Origin: Bacteroidales bacterium
Lineage (GTDB): Bacteria > Bacteroidota > Bacteroidia > Bacteroidales > UBA932
Reading direction: 5' to 3'
DNA: 64,000 nucleotides
NCBI GenBank assembly: GCA_016285455.1
Contig: JAEEQS010000001.1
Coordinates: 310,001 to 374,000, forward strand
The stretch's first letter is position 1, and every line of letters starts with the position of its first letter. The notes beneath the pieces were generated by a model. That model worked only from the letters and a program-made list of their open reading frames with translations, ran no database searches and was not told where the DNA came from. A program made the translations under genes and the position numbers. Below, piece after piece: positions 7,918 to 17,970 of the stretch.

Positions 7918-10473
7918 ATGGACGAGAACAAGGATTTGAACGGCACACCCGTGCCGGAGGAGGGCAGCGATTTCAACCACGGAATTATCCAGAGGATAAA
8001 CATAGAGGATCAGATGAAGACCGCTTACATCGATTACTCTATGAGTGTGATTGTGTCCCGTGCTCTCCCTGATGTAAGAGACGGTCTGAAACCTGTTCAC
8101 CGCAGGATTCTTTACGATATGGGCAAGGAGCTGAACATCACCTCCGGCGGCCAGACCAAGAAGTCTGCCCGCGTGGTTGGAGACGTGCTCGGTAAGTTCC
8201 ACCCTCACGGAGACAGCAGCGTGTATGACGCTATGGTACGCCTGGCGCAGACCTGGAATATGCGTTACCCGCTGGTGTTCGGCCAGGGTAACTTCGGCTC
8301 AGTAGGAGGAGATCCTCCTGCAGCTCAGCGATATACGGAAGTTAAACTGATGCCGGCCGGAGAGGAGGTCCTCAAGGATCTTGAAAAAGACACCGTAGAC
8401 TTTGTGCCAAACTTCGACGGCGAATATATGGAGCCAACAGTGCTTCCGGCCAAGCTTCCGCTGCTTCTAATCAACGGAACCAATGGAATCGCCGTGGGAA
8501 TGGCCACTATGATGCCGCCTCACAACCTGACGGAAGTCTGCAACGGCATTATCGCCTACATCGATAACCCGGATATAGACACTGATGGCCTGATGCAGTA
8601 CATCAAGGGTCCGGACTTCCCTACAGGCGGCACCATTATGGGCTTGCAGGGCATCAAAGACGCATATGAAACCGGAAGAGGCCGCATAATCATCCGCGGA
8701 ACCACAGACATAGAAGTCAACGAAAAGAGCGGAAGAGAAACCATCGTGATAAAGGAAATCCCATATATGGTCAACAAGAACGAGCTGATCAAGCAGATTT
8801 CTATGATGGTGGATAACAAGAAGATAGAAGACATTGTCTATGTCAACGACGAGTCTGACCGCAAGAGCGGAATGCGTCTGGTCGTAAAGCTCAAGGTAGG
8901 CGCTGTAAGCCAGGTAGTTGTAAACAACCTCTTCAAGCACACCGAGCTCCAGAGCAGCTTTGCCGTAAACAACGTGGCTCTGGTAGACGGAAGGCCGCGC
9001 CAGCTCAATCTCAAGCAGCTCATCAAATACTATGTGCGCCACCGCCACGATGTAGTAGTCCGCCGCCTGAAGTTTGATCTTAAGAAGGCTCAGGACCGCG
9101 TGCATATACTTGAAGGACTGTGCATTGCGCTAGACCACGTAGATGAGGTAATCAAGATAATCAGGGAAAGCGAGACCGTAGAAAGCGCAAAGGCAGCTCT
9201 CTGCGCAAGGTTCGGCCTTACGGAGATCCAGGCAGCCGCCATCGTGGAAATCAGGCTCCGCCAGCTGGCCAAGATGGAAAAGAAGAAGCTGGAGGACGAG
9301 CTTGCAGAACTCAAGGCCCTGATAGACAAGATAAACACCATCCTCGGCGATGTAAAACTCCAGATGAACATCATCAAGGAGGAGCTGGAGGAAGTCAAGA
9401 AGAAGTTCGGAGACGAGCGCCGCACCCAGATACATCCAGACGAGAGCGAATTCAACTATGAGGATATCATCGCAGATGACGATATGGTAATTACCATTTC
9501 TCACCTGGGATATATCAAGAGAACTCCGCTCACAGAATACCGCCTTCAGAATCGCGGAGGAAAGGGAAGCAGGGGAAGCGCCACAAGAGACGAGGACTTC
9601 ATAGAGCACATCTATGTTGCCAATATGCACTCCACGATGCTGTTCTTTACCAACAGCGGCAAGTGCTTCTGGCTCAAGGTTTACCAGATCCCGGAAGGCA
9701 CCAAGACCACCAAGGGAAGGGCCATCCAGAACGTGCTCAGCATAGCCCAGGGAGAAAAGGTTTGCGCCTACATAAACGTAAACCGCCTCAAAGATGAAGA
9801 CTACATCAACTCCCACTATGTTGTTCTGGCAACCAAGAAGGGCATAATCAAGAAGACAACCCTGGAGGCTTACTCCCGTCCAAGGGCAAATGGTGTCATA
9901 GCCGTGAACGTCAGGGAAGGAGACGAGCTTCTGGAAGCAATCCTTACGGATGGCAACAGCCAGATTATGCTCGCAGCCAAGGAAGGTAAGTGCGTAAGGT
10001 TTGATGAATCAAAGGTTAGAGCCATTGGCAGAACCGGTACCGGCGTAAGGGGAATCGAGCTGGAAGAAGGCAACGAGGTGGTCGGTATGATTTGTGTAGA
10101 ACCTGAAAACACAGACAAGACAATACTGGTAGTCAGCGAACACGGATTCGGCAAACGCAGCCAGCTTGATGACTACAGGGTAACCAGCCGCGGATGCAAG
10201 GGAGTCAAGACAATAAGCATTACGGAAAAGACTGGCAAGCTTATTGCACTGAAGGCCGTAAACGATGAGAACGACCTTATGATCATCAACCGTTCCGGCA
10301 TTGTCATAAGGGTTGCGGCTTCCTTGATAAAGGTAGCCGGAAGAGCCACCCAGGGAGTCAAGCTCATCAACATAAAGGATACGGACAGCATCGCAGCCGT
10401 TTGCGCCGTTCCAAAGAGCGAAGACCTGAAGGCACAGGAAGCGGCTGAAAATGAAGAAGAAACAACAAACTAA
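7918..10473 (+). CDS. gyrA: DNA gyrase subunit A
   Basis: 851 residues; with GyrB it introduces negative supercoils. The N-terminus [27 protein letters not shown] is canonical, the catalytic tyrosine is Y139 (AAQRYTEVK), and the GyrA box appears as QNRGGKG near residue 547, which supports gyrase rather than topoisomerase IV. In the quinolone-resistance region, Ser100 and Asp104 ([10 protein letters not shown]) equal E. coli Ser83 and Asp87, the usual susceptible-type residues. The C-terminal beta-pinwheel is followed by an acidic tail. A TPR-protein gene starts 12 bases downstream, probably in the same transcript. Confidence 0.97.
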   Translation: MDENKDLNGTPVPEEGSDFNHGIIQRINIEDQMKTAYIDYSMSVIVSRALPDVRDGLKPVHRRILYDMGKELNITSGGQTKKSARVVGDVLGKFHPHGDSSVYDAMVRLAQTWNMRYPLVFGQGNFGSVGGDPPAAQRYTEVKLMPAGEEVLKDLEKDTVDFVPNFDGEYMEPTVLPAKLPLLLINGTNGIAVGMATMMPPHNLTEVCNGIIAYIDNPDIDTDGLMQYIKGPDFPTGGTIMGLQGIKDAYETGRGRIIIRGTTDIEVNEKSGRETIVIKEIPYMVNKNELIKQISMMVDNKKIEDIVYVNDESDRKSGMRLVVKLKVGAVSQVVVNNLFKHTELQSSFAVNNVALVDGRPRQLNLKQLIKYYVRHRHDVVVRRLKFDLKKAQDRVHILEGLCIALDHVDEVIKIIRESETVESAKAALCARFGLTEIQAAAIVEIRLRQLAKMEKKKLEDELAELKALIDKINTILGDVKLQMNIIKEELEEVKKKFGDERRTQIHPDESEFNYEDIIADDDMVITISHLGYIKRTPLTEYRLQNRGGKGSRGSATRDEDFIEHIYVANMHSTMLFFTNSGKCFWLKVYQIPEGTKTTKGRAIQNVLSIAQGEKVCAYINVNRLKDEDYINSHYVVLATKKGIIKKTTLEAYSRPRANGVIAVNVREGDELLEAILTDGNSQIMLAAKEGKCVRFDESKVRAIGRTGTGVRGIELEEGNEVVGMICVEPENTDKTILVVSEHGFGKRSQLDDYRVTSRGCKGVKTISITEKTGKLIALKAVNDENDLMIINRSGIVIRVAASLIKVAGRATQGVKLINIKDTDSIAAVCAVPKSEDLKAQEAAENEEETTN

Positions 10474-10485
10474 ATAATTACTGAT

Positions 10486-11790
10486 ATGAAAAGATTTTTT
10501 ATCACATTGGCTATTGCCCTGATGATTGTCCCGACCATCGGAGCACAATCCAAAGAGGGTGCAAGGGCTCTCAAGGATCTTGCTAAGGCGAAAGAAGCTA
10601 TCAGCAAAAAGAACGATGCCGCAACTTGGATCAAGCTGGGCAACGCTTATGCAGACTGCTTTGATGCTCCTATCAACGGACTTTTCCTGAATAATTCCGC
10701 TCAGCAGACCGCCCTTCTTCTTAAGGGTGCCGTAAAACTGGCCAGCGAGCAGAAAGAAGTCAACGGAAAGATGTACAACGTAGATACTTACATAGACAAG
10801 GAAGTCTACTATGACCAGAACGGAGTCCTTAAAGGCTACAAGGTTCTCAAACCGCTGGCAGAGGACGCCCTCAAGAACTGCCTGGAGGCATACGACAAGG
10901 CAGCCGAACTTGGAGCAGCAGCCAAAGACCTTCAGCCTCTGTATGTTGCTCTTGCAAAGAGGCATTGGGACGCTGCTATGGTTGCATACAATATGCAGGA
11001 CTATACAGACGCTTCCAAGGAATTTGAGCTGAGCTATCTGATTAACGGAAGGCCAGCAGTTGAGGCTCTGGACACCAACGCCCTAATTTACGCCGGCATT
11101 GCTTCCGTTCTTGGAAAAGACAGCAAGAGGAGCATCTCTCTCTTTGAGAAGTGTGTAGACCTCAACATTGCAGACGGAGACATAATCGCTATGCTTGCAG
11201 ACAGCTACAAGGCTCAGGGAGATACCACCAAGTGCAAGGAAATGCTCAGCAAGGGATTTGAGAGATTCCCAACCAACCAGGGCATTCTGGTTTCTCTTAT
11301 CAATACCTATCTGGAGACCAACGACGATCCTGAGAAGATCATAGTTGTTCTGAAGAAAGCACAGGAGAACGAGCCAACCAACGCTTCACTGGTATATGCA
11401 GAGGGCAACCTCTACAAGAACATGAAGCAGTACGACAAGTGCATTGAACTGTACCGCAAGGCTGCAGAGCTCAATCCTACCTACGTATTTGCTCCTTACA
11501 ACGAGGGTGACACCTATTACCAGATGGCTCTTGACCTCCAGGAGAAGGCTTCAATGGAACCGGACGACGCTAAGTACAACCAGCTTAATGAGCAGATGAA
11601 CGACTGCCTGAAGAAGGCAATCGAGCCTTTCGAGAGAGCTTTCTCAATCGCTGAGGATCCTGAAATCAAGAGAGGCTGCGCTGAGTACCTGAAGCAGATT
11701 TACTTCCGCTTCCGCGATGAAAAACCTGAGTATCAGGCAAATTACGACAAGTACCACAAGTTCATCGAAGAGGCTGCTGCTGGCAACTAA
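10486..11790 (+). CDS. Secreted tetratricopeptide-repeat protein
   Basis: 434 residues with an N-terminal signal peptide (MKRFFITLAIALMIVPTIGA, cleavage likely after GAQS or GA) and no lipobox. The body is alpha-helical with several TPR-like units, for example KRHWDAAMVAYNMQDYTDASKEFE, and GNLYKNMKQYDKCIELYRKAAELNP near residue 305, so it is a periplasmic or surface scaffold of unknown partner. It follows gyrA by 12 bases, a neighbourhood I know from other Bacteroidales. A strong hairpin terminator follows the stop codon. No enzymatic motif is visible. Confidence 0.85.
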   Translation: MKRFFITLAIALMIVPTIGAQSKEGARALKDLAKAKEAISKKNDAATWIKLGNAYADCFDAPINGLFLNNSAQQTALLLKGAVKLASEQKEVNGKMYNVDTYIDKEVYYDQNGVLKGYKVLKPLAEDALKNCLEAYDKAAELGAAAKDLQPLYVALAKRHWDAAMVAYNMQDYTDASKEFELSYLINGRPAVEALDTNALIYAGIASVLGKDSKRSISLFEKCVDLNIADGDIIAMLADSYKAQGDTTKCKEMLSKGFERFPTNQGILVSLINTYLETNDDPEKIIVVLKKAQENEPTNASLVYAEGNLYKNMKQYDKCIELYRKAAELNPTYVFAPYNEGDTYYQMALDLQEKASMEPDDAKYNQLNEQMNDCLKKAIEPFERAFSIAEDPEIKRGCAEYLKQIYFRFRDEKPEYQANYDKYHKFIEEAAAGN

Positions 11791-11817
11791 CAGATAACTG
11801 TATTGGCAGATAAACAG

Positions 11818-11846
11818 AAAGCTCCGGTCATCTGACCGGAGCTTTT
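11818..11846. terminator. Bidirectional hairpin terminator
   Basis: AAAGCTCCGGTCA (11818-11830) pairs with TGACCGGAGCTTT (11833-11845), with A-rich and T-rich flanks. It separates the convergent TPR-protein and RRM-protein genes and would end transcription in both directions. Confidence 0.85.
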
Positions 11847-11877
11847 CTTTGAGTATCATCAGTAGACCAAAAGGTCT

Positions 11878-12168
11878 CTATTCTGCGGGAGCGGCTTTTT
11901 CGGTAGCAGGAGCTTCAGGACGTGGAGCTCTTTCTGAAGTAGCAACAGCCACGTTGATGGTTCTTCCCATATGCTCGGAACCGTTCAATGCCTCAATGGC
12001 CTTCTTGCCATCTTCCTCATTCATTTCAACAAAACCATAACCCTTTGATCTGTGGGTTGTTTTGTCGGTTATAATTCTTGCCGATGACACTTCCCCAAAC
12101 GGGGCGAATAACTTTTCAAGGTCCTCCCTTCTTGCTCTGAAGCTCAGACTGGATACGAATATGTTCAT
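11878..12168 (-). CDS. RRM-domain RNA-binding protein
   Basis: 96 residues forming one RNA recognition motif: RNP2-like IFVSSL at 3-8 and RNP1 KGYGFVEM around residue 44-51, followed by an Ala/Pro/Glu-rich tail. Such short single-RRM proteins are common in Bacteroidota and are thought to bind single-stranded RNA post-transcriptionally; the targets here are unknown. It is monocistronic, with its own promoter at 12195-12224 and a shared terminator downstream. Confidence 0.92.
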   Translation of the reverse strand: MNIFVSSLSFRARREDLEKLFAPFGEVSSARIITDKTTHRSKGYGFVEMNEEDGKKAIEALNGSEHMGRTINVAVATSERAPRPEAPATEKAAPAE

Positions 12169-12194
12169 AGAGTACTTTTTGATAAAACTTCTAA

Positions 12195-12224
12195 CAAAGA
12201 TACGGACTTTTTATTGAAAATCAA
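12195..12224 (-). promoter_or_regulatory. Promoter of the RRM-protein gene
   Basis: On the minus strand: TTG (complement of 12222-12224), a 19-base spacer, and TATCTTTG (complement of 12195-12202). The -7 box fits TAnnTTTG and lies about 27 bases upstream of the start codon. Confidence 0.6.
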
Positions 12225-12261
12225 TATCTATTTTCAATCAATTCCTTGATAAATCATAAAA

Positions 12262-14382
12262 TCACCTGCTGTAGCCCCTCTTGTAAGGATTTCCCTCGTA
12301 CCAGTTGATGTAGGCCTGAATTGCGGTGCGCGTACCGCCCGGAGTAGGGTAGTCTCCGCTGAAATACCAGTCTCCCTGATTCTGCGGGCAAGCTTTGTGA
12401 AGATTCTCGATGCTCTGGAAAATCACCTTGACCTTGCAGGAAAGCCCTTCTGGAGTTACCATCTCAGCTATTTTTGCAGAAATCTCCTCGTCTGTGAACG
12501 GCGCGTAAATCTCCTTTACGTAATTCTCAACGATGTCGGCACCCGCCAAAACTGATGAGCCTTTCTTGCCCTTGCCTTTTCCGGAGTGCAAAATGTCATA
12601 GGACGTGCTGTAGAACTCATCCAGCTGCCGCTTTTCGGCTTCCTTGCACTTACGGTATACATCGCTAAGGACTCTTTCCATCTTCCTTTCCTTCAATAGT
12701 GCCACCGCAGCGTTGAATGCAATAAATTCTCCCATACGGCTCATATCTATGCCATAGCAGTCCGGATAGCGGATCTGCGGAGAAGAAGAAATAATCACAA
12801 TCTCCTGCGGCTCAAGCCTAGACAGTATCTTAATGATGCTCTGGCGCAGGGTTGTTCCCCTTACAATGCTGTCATCAATCACTGCTATGGAATCAACTCC
12901 GGCCTTTATACTATTATATGTAATGTCATACACGTGCGCTGCCAGATCGTTCCTGGTGCTTCCTTCTGCAATAAAGGTTCTCATCTTAATATCCTTGATT
13001 GCCAGCTTCTCAATCCTGATCCTGTGCCCCAGTATCTCCTTGATCTTCTCCTGACATCCTGCTGCTACCGCACAGCCACTGCCAGATAACGCACAGTCAC
13101 TGCCATTATCCACATTCTTAATGCCCTTCTTGCAAAGCGTCTCAAATTCCTCTGCCTCACACGTTTTATTCACATCCTTCACCGCCTTCTTCTTTCCTCC
13201 GCCTTCGCAAGTGCTTAGCAACTCAGTTATCTTATTGAGTTTCAGACTGTCCAGATATGAATTCAGCCCCTCCGTCATCCCAAAGAACGCCACCTCCGCG
13301 GTGTTCGGAATGAAGGAGAACACGGTCTTGTCCAGATTCGGGCAGGCCTGCAGAATCTGCGGAATCAGAAGCCGCCCGAGCATCTTTCTCTCTCTGTAAA
13401 TATCCGCATCGCTACCCCTTGAAAAATAGATTCTTTCAAAGGAACAAGGCCTTGGATTGGCCGGACGAACCAGGCAGCTGATGTTGTACTTTCCGTCTTT
13501 GTGAATGGTTATGGCCTCTCCAGGCTGGAGCAACTGCACTTTGTCATATTTTACATCCAGGGCGGTCTGGATGGCGGCTCTCTCAGATGCGGCCACTACA
13601 ATCTCGTCGTCTATGTAGTAGAAGCAAGGCCTAATGCCCCATCTGTCCCTGAATACGAAACTCTCTCCGCTTCCGGTTGCCCCCACAATGCAAAAACCTC
13701 CGTCCCAGAGACTTGAAGCCTCTGAGATGATGCCTTCAATGTCTATGTTGTCCTCAATCTTTGCGTTTAATTCCTCGCCAACAAGCCCTTCCTTCTTGAA
13801 CTTGCGGTACAGGTCTGAGTGGTGCTCGTCCAAAAGGGCTCCCATCTGCTCCAGAATCAGGAAGGTGTCAGCATCGCTCCTCGGATGCTGGCCCTGACCC
13901 TGAACCATAGCGGCAAAGAGTTCTTTCTCGTTGGTTATGTTGAAATTGCCGGCAAGGCAGAGGTTCCTGTTTCTCCAGTTGTTTCTCCTTAAAAACGGAT
14001 GAACGTAACTCATTCCGCTCCTTCCCGTGGTTGAATACCTTAAATGTCCTAGGTAAACTTCTCCAATGTAAGGCAGATCCAAATCATACACAGGTCCTTT
14101 GCGAGCCTGCTCAATCTCCTTGCTAACATTCTCAAAACACTCTGAGATGGCGGTATTTCCCAGCGCTCTCTGGCGGAATATGTACTCCGTCCCAGGCTTG
14201 GAATCAATCTTCACGCACGCCAATCCGGCTCCTTCCTGGCCTCTGTTGTGCTGCTTTTCCATCATAAGGTACAGCTTGTTCAGCCCATAGAGAGGTGTTC
14301 CGTACTTTTCCTGATAGTAAGAAAGGGGTTTCAGCAGGCGCAATAGAACCACGCCGCACTCGTGCTTGATCTGCTCGCTCAT
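12262..14382 (-). CDS. Amidophosphoribosyltransferase-like protein (PurF paralogue)
   Basis: 706 residues. The N-terminal Ntn-hydrolase glutaminase domain has Cys9 (KHECGVV) as presumed nucleophile after removal of a short propeptide, plus NRGQEGAGLA and HLRYSTTG. The C-terminal phosphoribosyltransferase domain has the PRPP motif VIDDSIVRGTT (~501-511). This layout matches a Bacteroidota PurF-like family that coexists with canonical PurF and is about 627 residues, so this one is long. Residues ~388-448 form a Lys- and Cys-rich insertion (CALSGSGCAVAAGC), and a second Gly/Lys-rich stretch lies near 601-609. Whether it makes phosphoribosylamine is uncertain. It is divergently transcribed from the phosphoglucomutase gene. 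Confidence 0.85.
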   Translation of the reverse strand: MSEQIKHECGVVLLRLLKPLSYYQEKYGTPLYGLNKLYLMMEKQHNRGQEGAGLACVKIDSKPGTEYIFRQRALGNTAISECFENVSKEIEQARKGPVYDLDLPYIGEVYLGHLRYSTTGRSGMSYVHPFLRRNNWRNRNLCLAGNFNITNEKELFAAMVQGQGQHPRSDADTFLILEQMGALLDEHHSDLYRKFKKEGLVGEELNAKIEDNIDIEGIISEASSLWDGGFCIVGATGSGESFVFRDRWGIRPCFYYIDDEIVVAASERAAIQTALDVKYDKVQLLQPGEAITIHKDGKYNISCLVRPANPRPCSFERIYFSRGSDADIYRERKMLGRLLIPQILQACPNLDKTVFSFIPNTAEVAFFGMTEGLNSYLDSLKLNKITELLSTCEGGGKKKAVKDVNKTCEAEEFETLCKKGIKNVDNGSDCALSGSGCAVAAGCQEKIKEILGHRIRIEKLAIKDIKMRTFIAEGSTRNDLAAHVYDITYNSIKAGVDSIAVIDDSIVRGTTLRQSIIKILSRLEPQEIVIISSSPQIRYPDCYGIDMSRMGEFIAFNAAVALLKERKMERVLSDVYRKCKEAEKRQLDEFYSTSYDILHSGKGKGKKGSSVLAGADIVENYVKEIYAPFTDEEISAKIAEMVTPEGLSCKVKVIFQSIENLHKACPQNQGDWYFSGDYPTPGGTRTAIQAYINWYEGNPYKRGYSR

Positions 14383-14400
14383 AGAAATAAGAAGTAAGAC

Positions 14401-14431
14401 TTCGCAAATGTACCTTTTTTTCGTAAATTTG
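14401..14431 (+). promoter_or_regulatory. Promoter of the phosphoglucomutase gene
   Basis: TAAATTTG at 14424-14431 is a perfect -7 element; TTCG at 14401-14404, 19 bases upstream, is an imperfect -33. It leaves a 66-base leader before the ATG. Confidence 0.5.
14405..14412 (-). promoter_or_regulatory. -7 element for the PurF-like gene
   Basis: The minus strand reads TACATTTG, matching TAnnTTTG, 22 bases upstream of the PurF-like start codon. It overlaps the divergent promoter of the phosphoglucomutase gene, so the two genes may compete for polymerase. Confidence 0.5.
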
Positions 14432-14497
14432 AAGATGTATTAAAAAGAAGTTAATACACATATTTATAAACAAGACGTTAAATAGAACTGTAATTAT

Positions 14498-16381
14498 ATG
14501 GACCAGAAGATATTAGATGCAGCAAAACTTTGGCTTGGAGACGGTTACGACGAGGAAACCAAGGCTGAGGTAAGACGGATGATGGAAGGAGACCCTAAAG
14601 AGCTGGAAGACGCGTTCTATAAGAGCCTGGAGTTTGGAACTGGGGGCCTCAGGGGCATAATGGGAGCCGGTTCCAACCGTATGAACCGCTATACTGTGGG
14701 TATGGCCACCCAGGGCTTTGCCAACTACCTGAAAAAATGCTTTGGCCAGCTGCGCCAGATCAAGGTTGCAATTACTCACGACTGCCGCAACAACTCAGAC
14801 TATTTCTCCAAGATAGTTGCAGAGATTTTCGAGGCCAACGGCTTCCACGTATATCTTACCAAGGAACTGCGTCCAACTCCTGAGCTCTCTTACGCCATCC
14901 GCTACTACGGATGCCAGGGAGGAGTTATGGTTACCGCCTCTCATAACCCCAAGATTTACAACGGCTACAAGGCCTACTGGTCAGACGGCGCCCAGGTTAT
15001 TGCCCCGCACGACAAGAACATAATTGCAGAGGTCAACAAGATCACAGATATATCTCAAGTAAAGTGGCACAAGGCAGATGTCCTAGCAAAATACAAGGCA
15101 TGCAATGAGCAGCCAGGAGAAAAATGCTGCTGTTCAGAAGCCCAGAAGCAATGCCCACTCAGCAATGCAGACCTTGCTGAACGCAACGGCCTTGGCTTCA
15201 TAGAAATGGTAGGGGAAGAGCTGGACGACGTCTACTTGAAAGACCTTGCAACCCTGCATCTTTCTCCTGAAAGCGTAAAACGCCATCACGACCTAGGCAT
15301 TGTGTATACTCCGCTCCACGGATGCGGCGTTAAGATTGTTCCAAGAGCCTTCAAGGAAATGGGCTTCACTAACGTGCATCTTGTAGAAGAGCAATGCGTC
15401 AACACCGGAGACTTCCCAACCGTGCAGAGCCCTAACCCAGAGGAACCTACGGCCCTTAAGATGGCCCTGGACCTTGCGGAAAAGGTAGGCGCTGAAATAG
15501 TCTGCGCCTCAGACCCAGACGCAGACCGCTGCGGCATTGCTGTCCGCAACACAGAGGGCAAGCTCACCCTCCTTAACGGCAACCAGATGAACTGCATCCT
15601 TACATACTATATGTTAAGGCGCTGGCAGGAACTCGGACGCCTAAACGCAAACACCGGAACCAACCCAACAGCTGCAACTCCAGCAAAATCAACCACAGCA
15701 CCAAGCCCAAACACCACAACTCTTGACAACCGCTTCCCATATATAATAAAGACCATTGTTACATCCAACCTGATGAGCGACATAGCAGACCATTTTGGAG
15801 TAAAATGGTACAACGTTCTGACCGGTTTCAAGAACATTGCAGAAGTCATCCTCTACAACGAGGGCAAGGGCATCTATGTCTGCGGTGGAGAGGAAAGCTT
15901 CGGCTTTGCGGTAGGGGAATATGTAAGAGACAAAGACAGTCCTATAACCTGCTCACTTATTTGTGAATGCGCTGCCTGGTGCAAAGACCGTGGAACCACG
16001 GTATGGGGCCTTCTCCAAGATATTTACAAGGAGTTTGGAGAAAGGAAAGACTGGCTTAGAAGCTACACCTTCCCAGGCATAGAGGGCAAGAAGAAGATAG
16101 ACTCCCTGGTAGAGCATTACCGCCAGAACCCGCCGAAGGACATTGCAGGAAGCCCGATCGTGGAATACAGAGACTACCTAAAGAACGACTATTACGCTCC
16201 TGAAGTCAAGCTCGCAAAGAGCAATGTCCTCCAGTATATTGCGCAGGACGGCACGGTGGTTTCTCTGAGGCCATCCGGCACGGAGCCTAAGATCAAGTTC
16301 TACTTCAACCTCCGCTGTAATCCTGGCGAGGATGTGGAAGCCAAAGCCGCTGCCATTGACGCCCAGTTTGCAGTGGAGTAA
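14498..16381 (+). CDS. Phosphoglucomutase / phosphomannomutase (alpha-D-phosphohexomutase)
   Basis: 627 residues interconverting hexose 1- and 6-phosphates, which supplies sugar-nucleotide synthesis. All four active-site loops are present: phosphoserine loop TASHNP (Ser148), metal loop DPDADR (339-344), sugar loop GEESFG (464-469) and phosphate loop RPSGTEPK (591-598). Family members of this PgcA-like type are about 580 residues; the extra length comes from two inserts, a Cys-rich one near 199-229 (EKCCCSEAQKQC) and a Thr/Pro/Asn-rich one near 381-411 (GTNPTAATPAKSTTAPSP), both between secondary-structure elements away from the motifs. The choice between glucose and mannose as substrate is not visible. 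Confidence 0.92.
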   Translation: MDQKILDAAKLWLGDGYDEETKAEVRRMMEGDPKELEDAFYKSLEFGTGGLRGIMGAGSNRMNRYTVGMATQGFANYLKKCFGQLRQIKVAITHDCRNNSDYFSKIVAEIFEANGFHVYLTKELRPTPELSYAIRYYGCQGGVMVTASHNPKIYNGYKAYWSDGAQVIAPHDKNIIAEVNKITDISQVKWHKADVLAKYKACNEQPGEKCCCSEAQKQCPLSNADLAERNGLGFIEMVGEELDDVYLKDLATLHLSPESVKRHHDLGIVYTPLHGCGVKIVPRAFKEMGFTNVHLVEEQCVNTGDFPTVQSPNPEEPTALKMALDLAEKVGAEIVCASDPDADRCGIAVRNTEGKLTLLNGNQMNCILTYYMLRRWQELGRLNANTGTNPTAATPAKSTTAPSPNTTTLDNRFPYIIKTIVTSNLMSDIADHFGVKWYNVLTGFKNIAEVILYNEGKGIYVCGGEESFGFAVGEYVRDKDSPITCSLICECAAWCKDRGTTVWGLLQDIYKEFGERKDWLRSYTFPGIEGKKKIDSLVEHYRQNPPKDIAGSPIVEYRDYLKNDYYAPEVKLAKSNVLQYIAQDGTVVSLRPSGTEPKIKFYFNLRCNPGEDVEAKAAAIDAQFAVE

Positions 16382-16456
16382 CGCTTGGCTATAGCCCGAT
16401 TATCGCATAGCAGGAAGGTACAAGATATATAGATGAAATAGTATAACAGATAGTAT

Positions 16457-17698
16457 ATGAGTAATAACGGAAAGATAGGGGCCGGAAGGATTGGCCTTCT
16501 GGTGGTGATAATGATATTCTGGTTTGTGATTTCGTTTGTCACAAACATCCTGGGACCGCTGATTCCGGACATAATCAACAGCTTTAATCTCAGCAAGTTG
16601 ACTCTGGCCGGATTCATTCCTACGAGTTTCTTTGTGGCCTATGCCGTAATGAGCATTCCGGCAGGATTGATGATAGAGAAATGGGGTGAGAAAACCGTGC
16701 TGTTCCTGGGCTTCTTTATGGACCTCGTAGGAAGTCTTTTGTTTGCGTTCCTGCACACCTACCCGGTACTTCTGGCATCTTGCTTTATCATTGGTCTTGG
16801 AATGGCAATGCTCCAGACCGTTATCAACCCGCTTCAAAGAGCTGTTGGAGGCGAGGAGAACTATGCCTTTGTGGGAGATATGAGCCAGGTGGTCTTCAGC
16901 GGAGCGTCTTTTGTCAGCCCTCTGGTTTTCACGTATTACGTAGCTCATCCAATGAAATTTGCACCGGAAGGAATGCCTTGGATATCACTGTACTACCTCT
17001 TCGGCTTTATACTGGTAACTATGCTTGTAGTGGTACTCCTCTGCCGCTTCCCGAAGATAGACCTAAAGGCAGACGAAAAGTCCGGCGGCAAGGCCTCGTA
17101 CTTTGAACTGTTCAAGGAACGGAAAGTATGGCTGTTTGCACTGGGTATCTTCTTCTACGTTAGCACAGAGCAGGGCATTGCCAACAACATAAGCCTCTTC
17201 CTGGAGCGTTATCACGGAGTTGATCCGCACACTCAGGGAGCCAGCGCTGTTGCCTGGTTCTGGGGCAGTATGCTCATAGGCTGCATCATAGGTCTTCTGC
17301 TGCTCAAGCTCATAGACTCCAAGGTTCTCCTGAGAATCTGCGGAATTCTTGCCACAGCCCTTCTTGCCACAGCCCTTACAACAAATAGCGCTAGCGTTGC
17401 TCTCTACACGCTCCCAGCCGTAGGTTTTGCAATGAGCCTTATGTACCCAATCATCTTCTCCCTGGCTCTGAACTCCGTAACCAAACACCACGGCAGCTTT
17501 GCCGGCATAATGTGCACAGCAATAGTAGGAGGAGCCGCCGGCCCGCTCTTCGTGAGCCTTCTGAGCGATGCCACCCATTCCCTGAGAACTGGTATGTGCC
17601 TGATATTCGTGTTTATAATCTACATTTTCCTGATAGGTTTCTGGGCCAAGCCAATTGTCAAAAACAAGCTCATCACTTCCAAGAAATCCGCTGAATAA
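16457..17698 (+). CDS. MFS sugar transporter (FucP/NagP-like)
   Basis: 413 residues with about 12 transmembrane segments. It resembles the sugar:proton symporter branch of the major facilitator superfamily; the segment TSFFVAYAVMSIPAGLMIEKWGEKTVLFLG resembles the conserved loop 2-3 region, and SLMYPIIFSLALN is typical of FucP-like proteins in transmembrane segment 10. It probably imports a monosaccharide across the inner membrane, but the substrate cannot be told. It follows the phosphoglucomutase gene by 75 bases and precedes a terminator that closes this block before the capsule locus. Confidence 0.85.
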   Translation: MSNNGKIGAGRIGLLVVIMIFWFVISFVTNILGPLIPDIINSFNLSKLTLAGFIPTSFFVAYAVMSIPAGLMIEKWGEKTVLFLGFFMDLVGSLLFAFLHTYPVLLASCFIIGLGMAMLQTVINPLQRAVGGEENYAFVGDMSQVVFSGASFVSPLVFTYYVAHPMKFAPEGMPWISLYYLFGFILVTMLVVVLLCRFPKIDLKADEKSGGKASYFELFKERKVWLFALGIFFYVSTEQGIANNISLFLERYHGVDPHTQGASAVAWFWGSMLIGCIIGLLLLKLIDSKVLLRICGILATALLATALTTNSASVALYTLPAVGFAMSLMYPIIFSLALNSVTKHHGSFAGIMCTAIVGGAAGPLFVSLLSDATHSLRTGMCLIFVFIIYIFLIGFWAKPIVKNKLITSKKSAE

Positions 17699-17767
17699 AG
17701 ACATTTTGTTAAAGCTATATTATTCCGCTATATTAACTGCTTGATACTTAATGTTTTAAATGTTTAT

Positions 17768-17797
17768 CGGGGAGAGCTATTAATCTCCCCGTTTTCT
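17768..17797 (+). terminator. Rho-independent terminator upstream of the capsule locus
   Basis: CGGGGAG (17768-17774) and CTCCCCG (17785-17791) form a 7-bp stem with a 10-base loop, followed by TTTTCT. It ends the MFS transcript and insulates the capsule promoter. Confidence 0.8.
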
Positions 17798-17849
17798 GTT
17801 AATCTGCAATTGAAAATCAGCAATCATAAACAATTGCAAATTTTATTTT

Positions 17850-17877
17850 TTTGTTTGTTACATAATAGTTAAATTTG
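17850..17877 (+). promoter_or_regulatory. Candidate capsule-locus promoter
   Basis: TAAATTTG at 17870-17877 is a perfect -7 box. The nearest TTTG (17850-17853) is 16 bases upstream, shorter than the usual 19-21, so promoter strength is uncertain. A 93-base leader with two small hairpins follows. Confidence 0.5.
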
Positions 17878-17881
17878 TAAG

Positions 17882-17914
17882 TCTATGCTTTGCATAGAAA
17901 CTACAGAAATGTAG
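17882..17914 (+). promoter_or_regulatory. Leader hairpins upstream of wza
   Basis: TCTATGC (17882-17888) pairs with GCATAGA (17892-17898) over a 3-base loop; CTAC (17901-17904) pairs with GTAG (17911-17914). In Bacteroides capsule loci the 5' leader is where UpxY-type NusG-like factors act; here the NusG-like gene is three genes downstream. Role inferred from position. Confidence 0.35.
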
Positions 17915-17970
17915 GTAGAACCTAAATAAACAACAAAGTAGATTAAGAATTAATATTTGAAATAATTGTT

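Noticed and set aside
10009..10965. 318-residue minus-strand ORF spanning the gyrA end and TPR start
   Set aside because: Shadow frame across two well-supported plus-strand genes, no recognisable domain or start signal.
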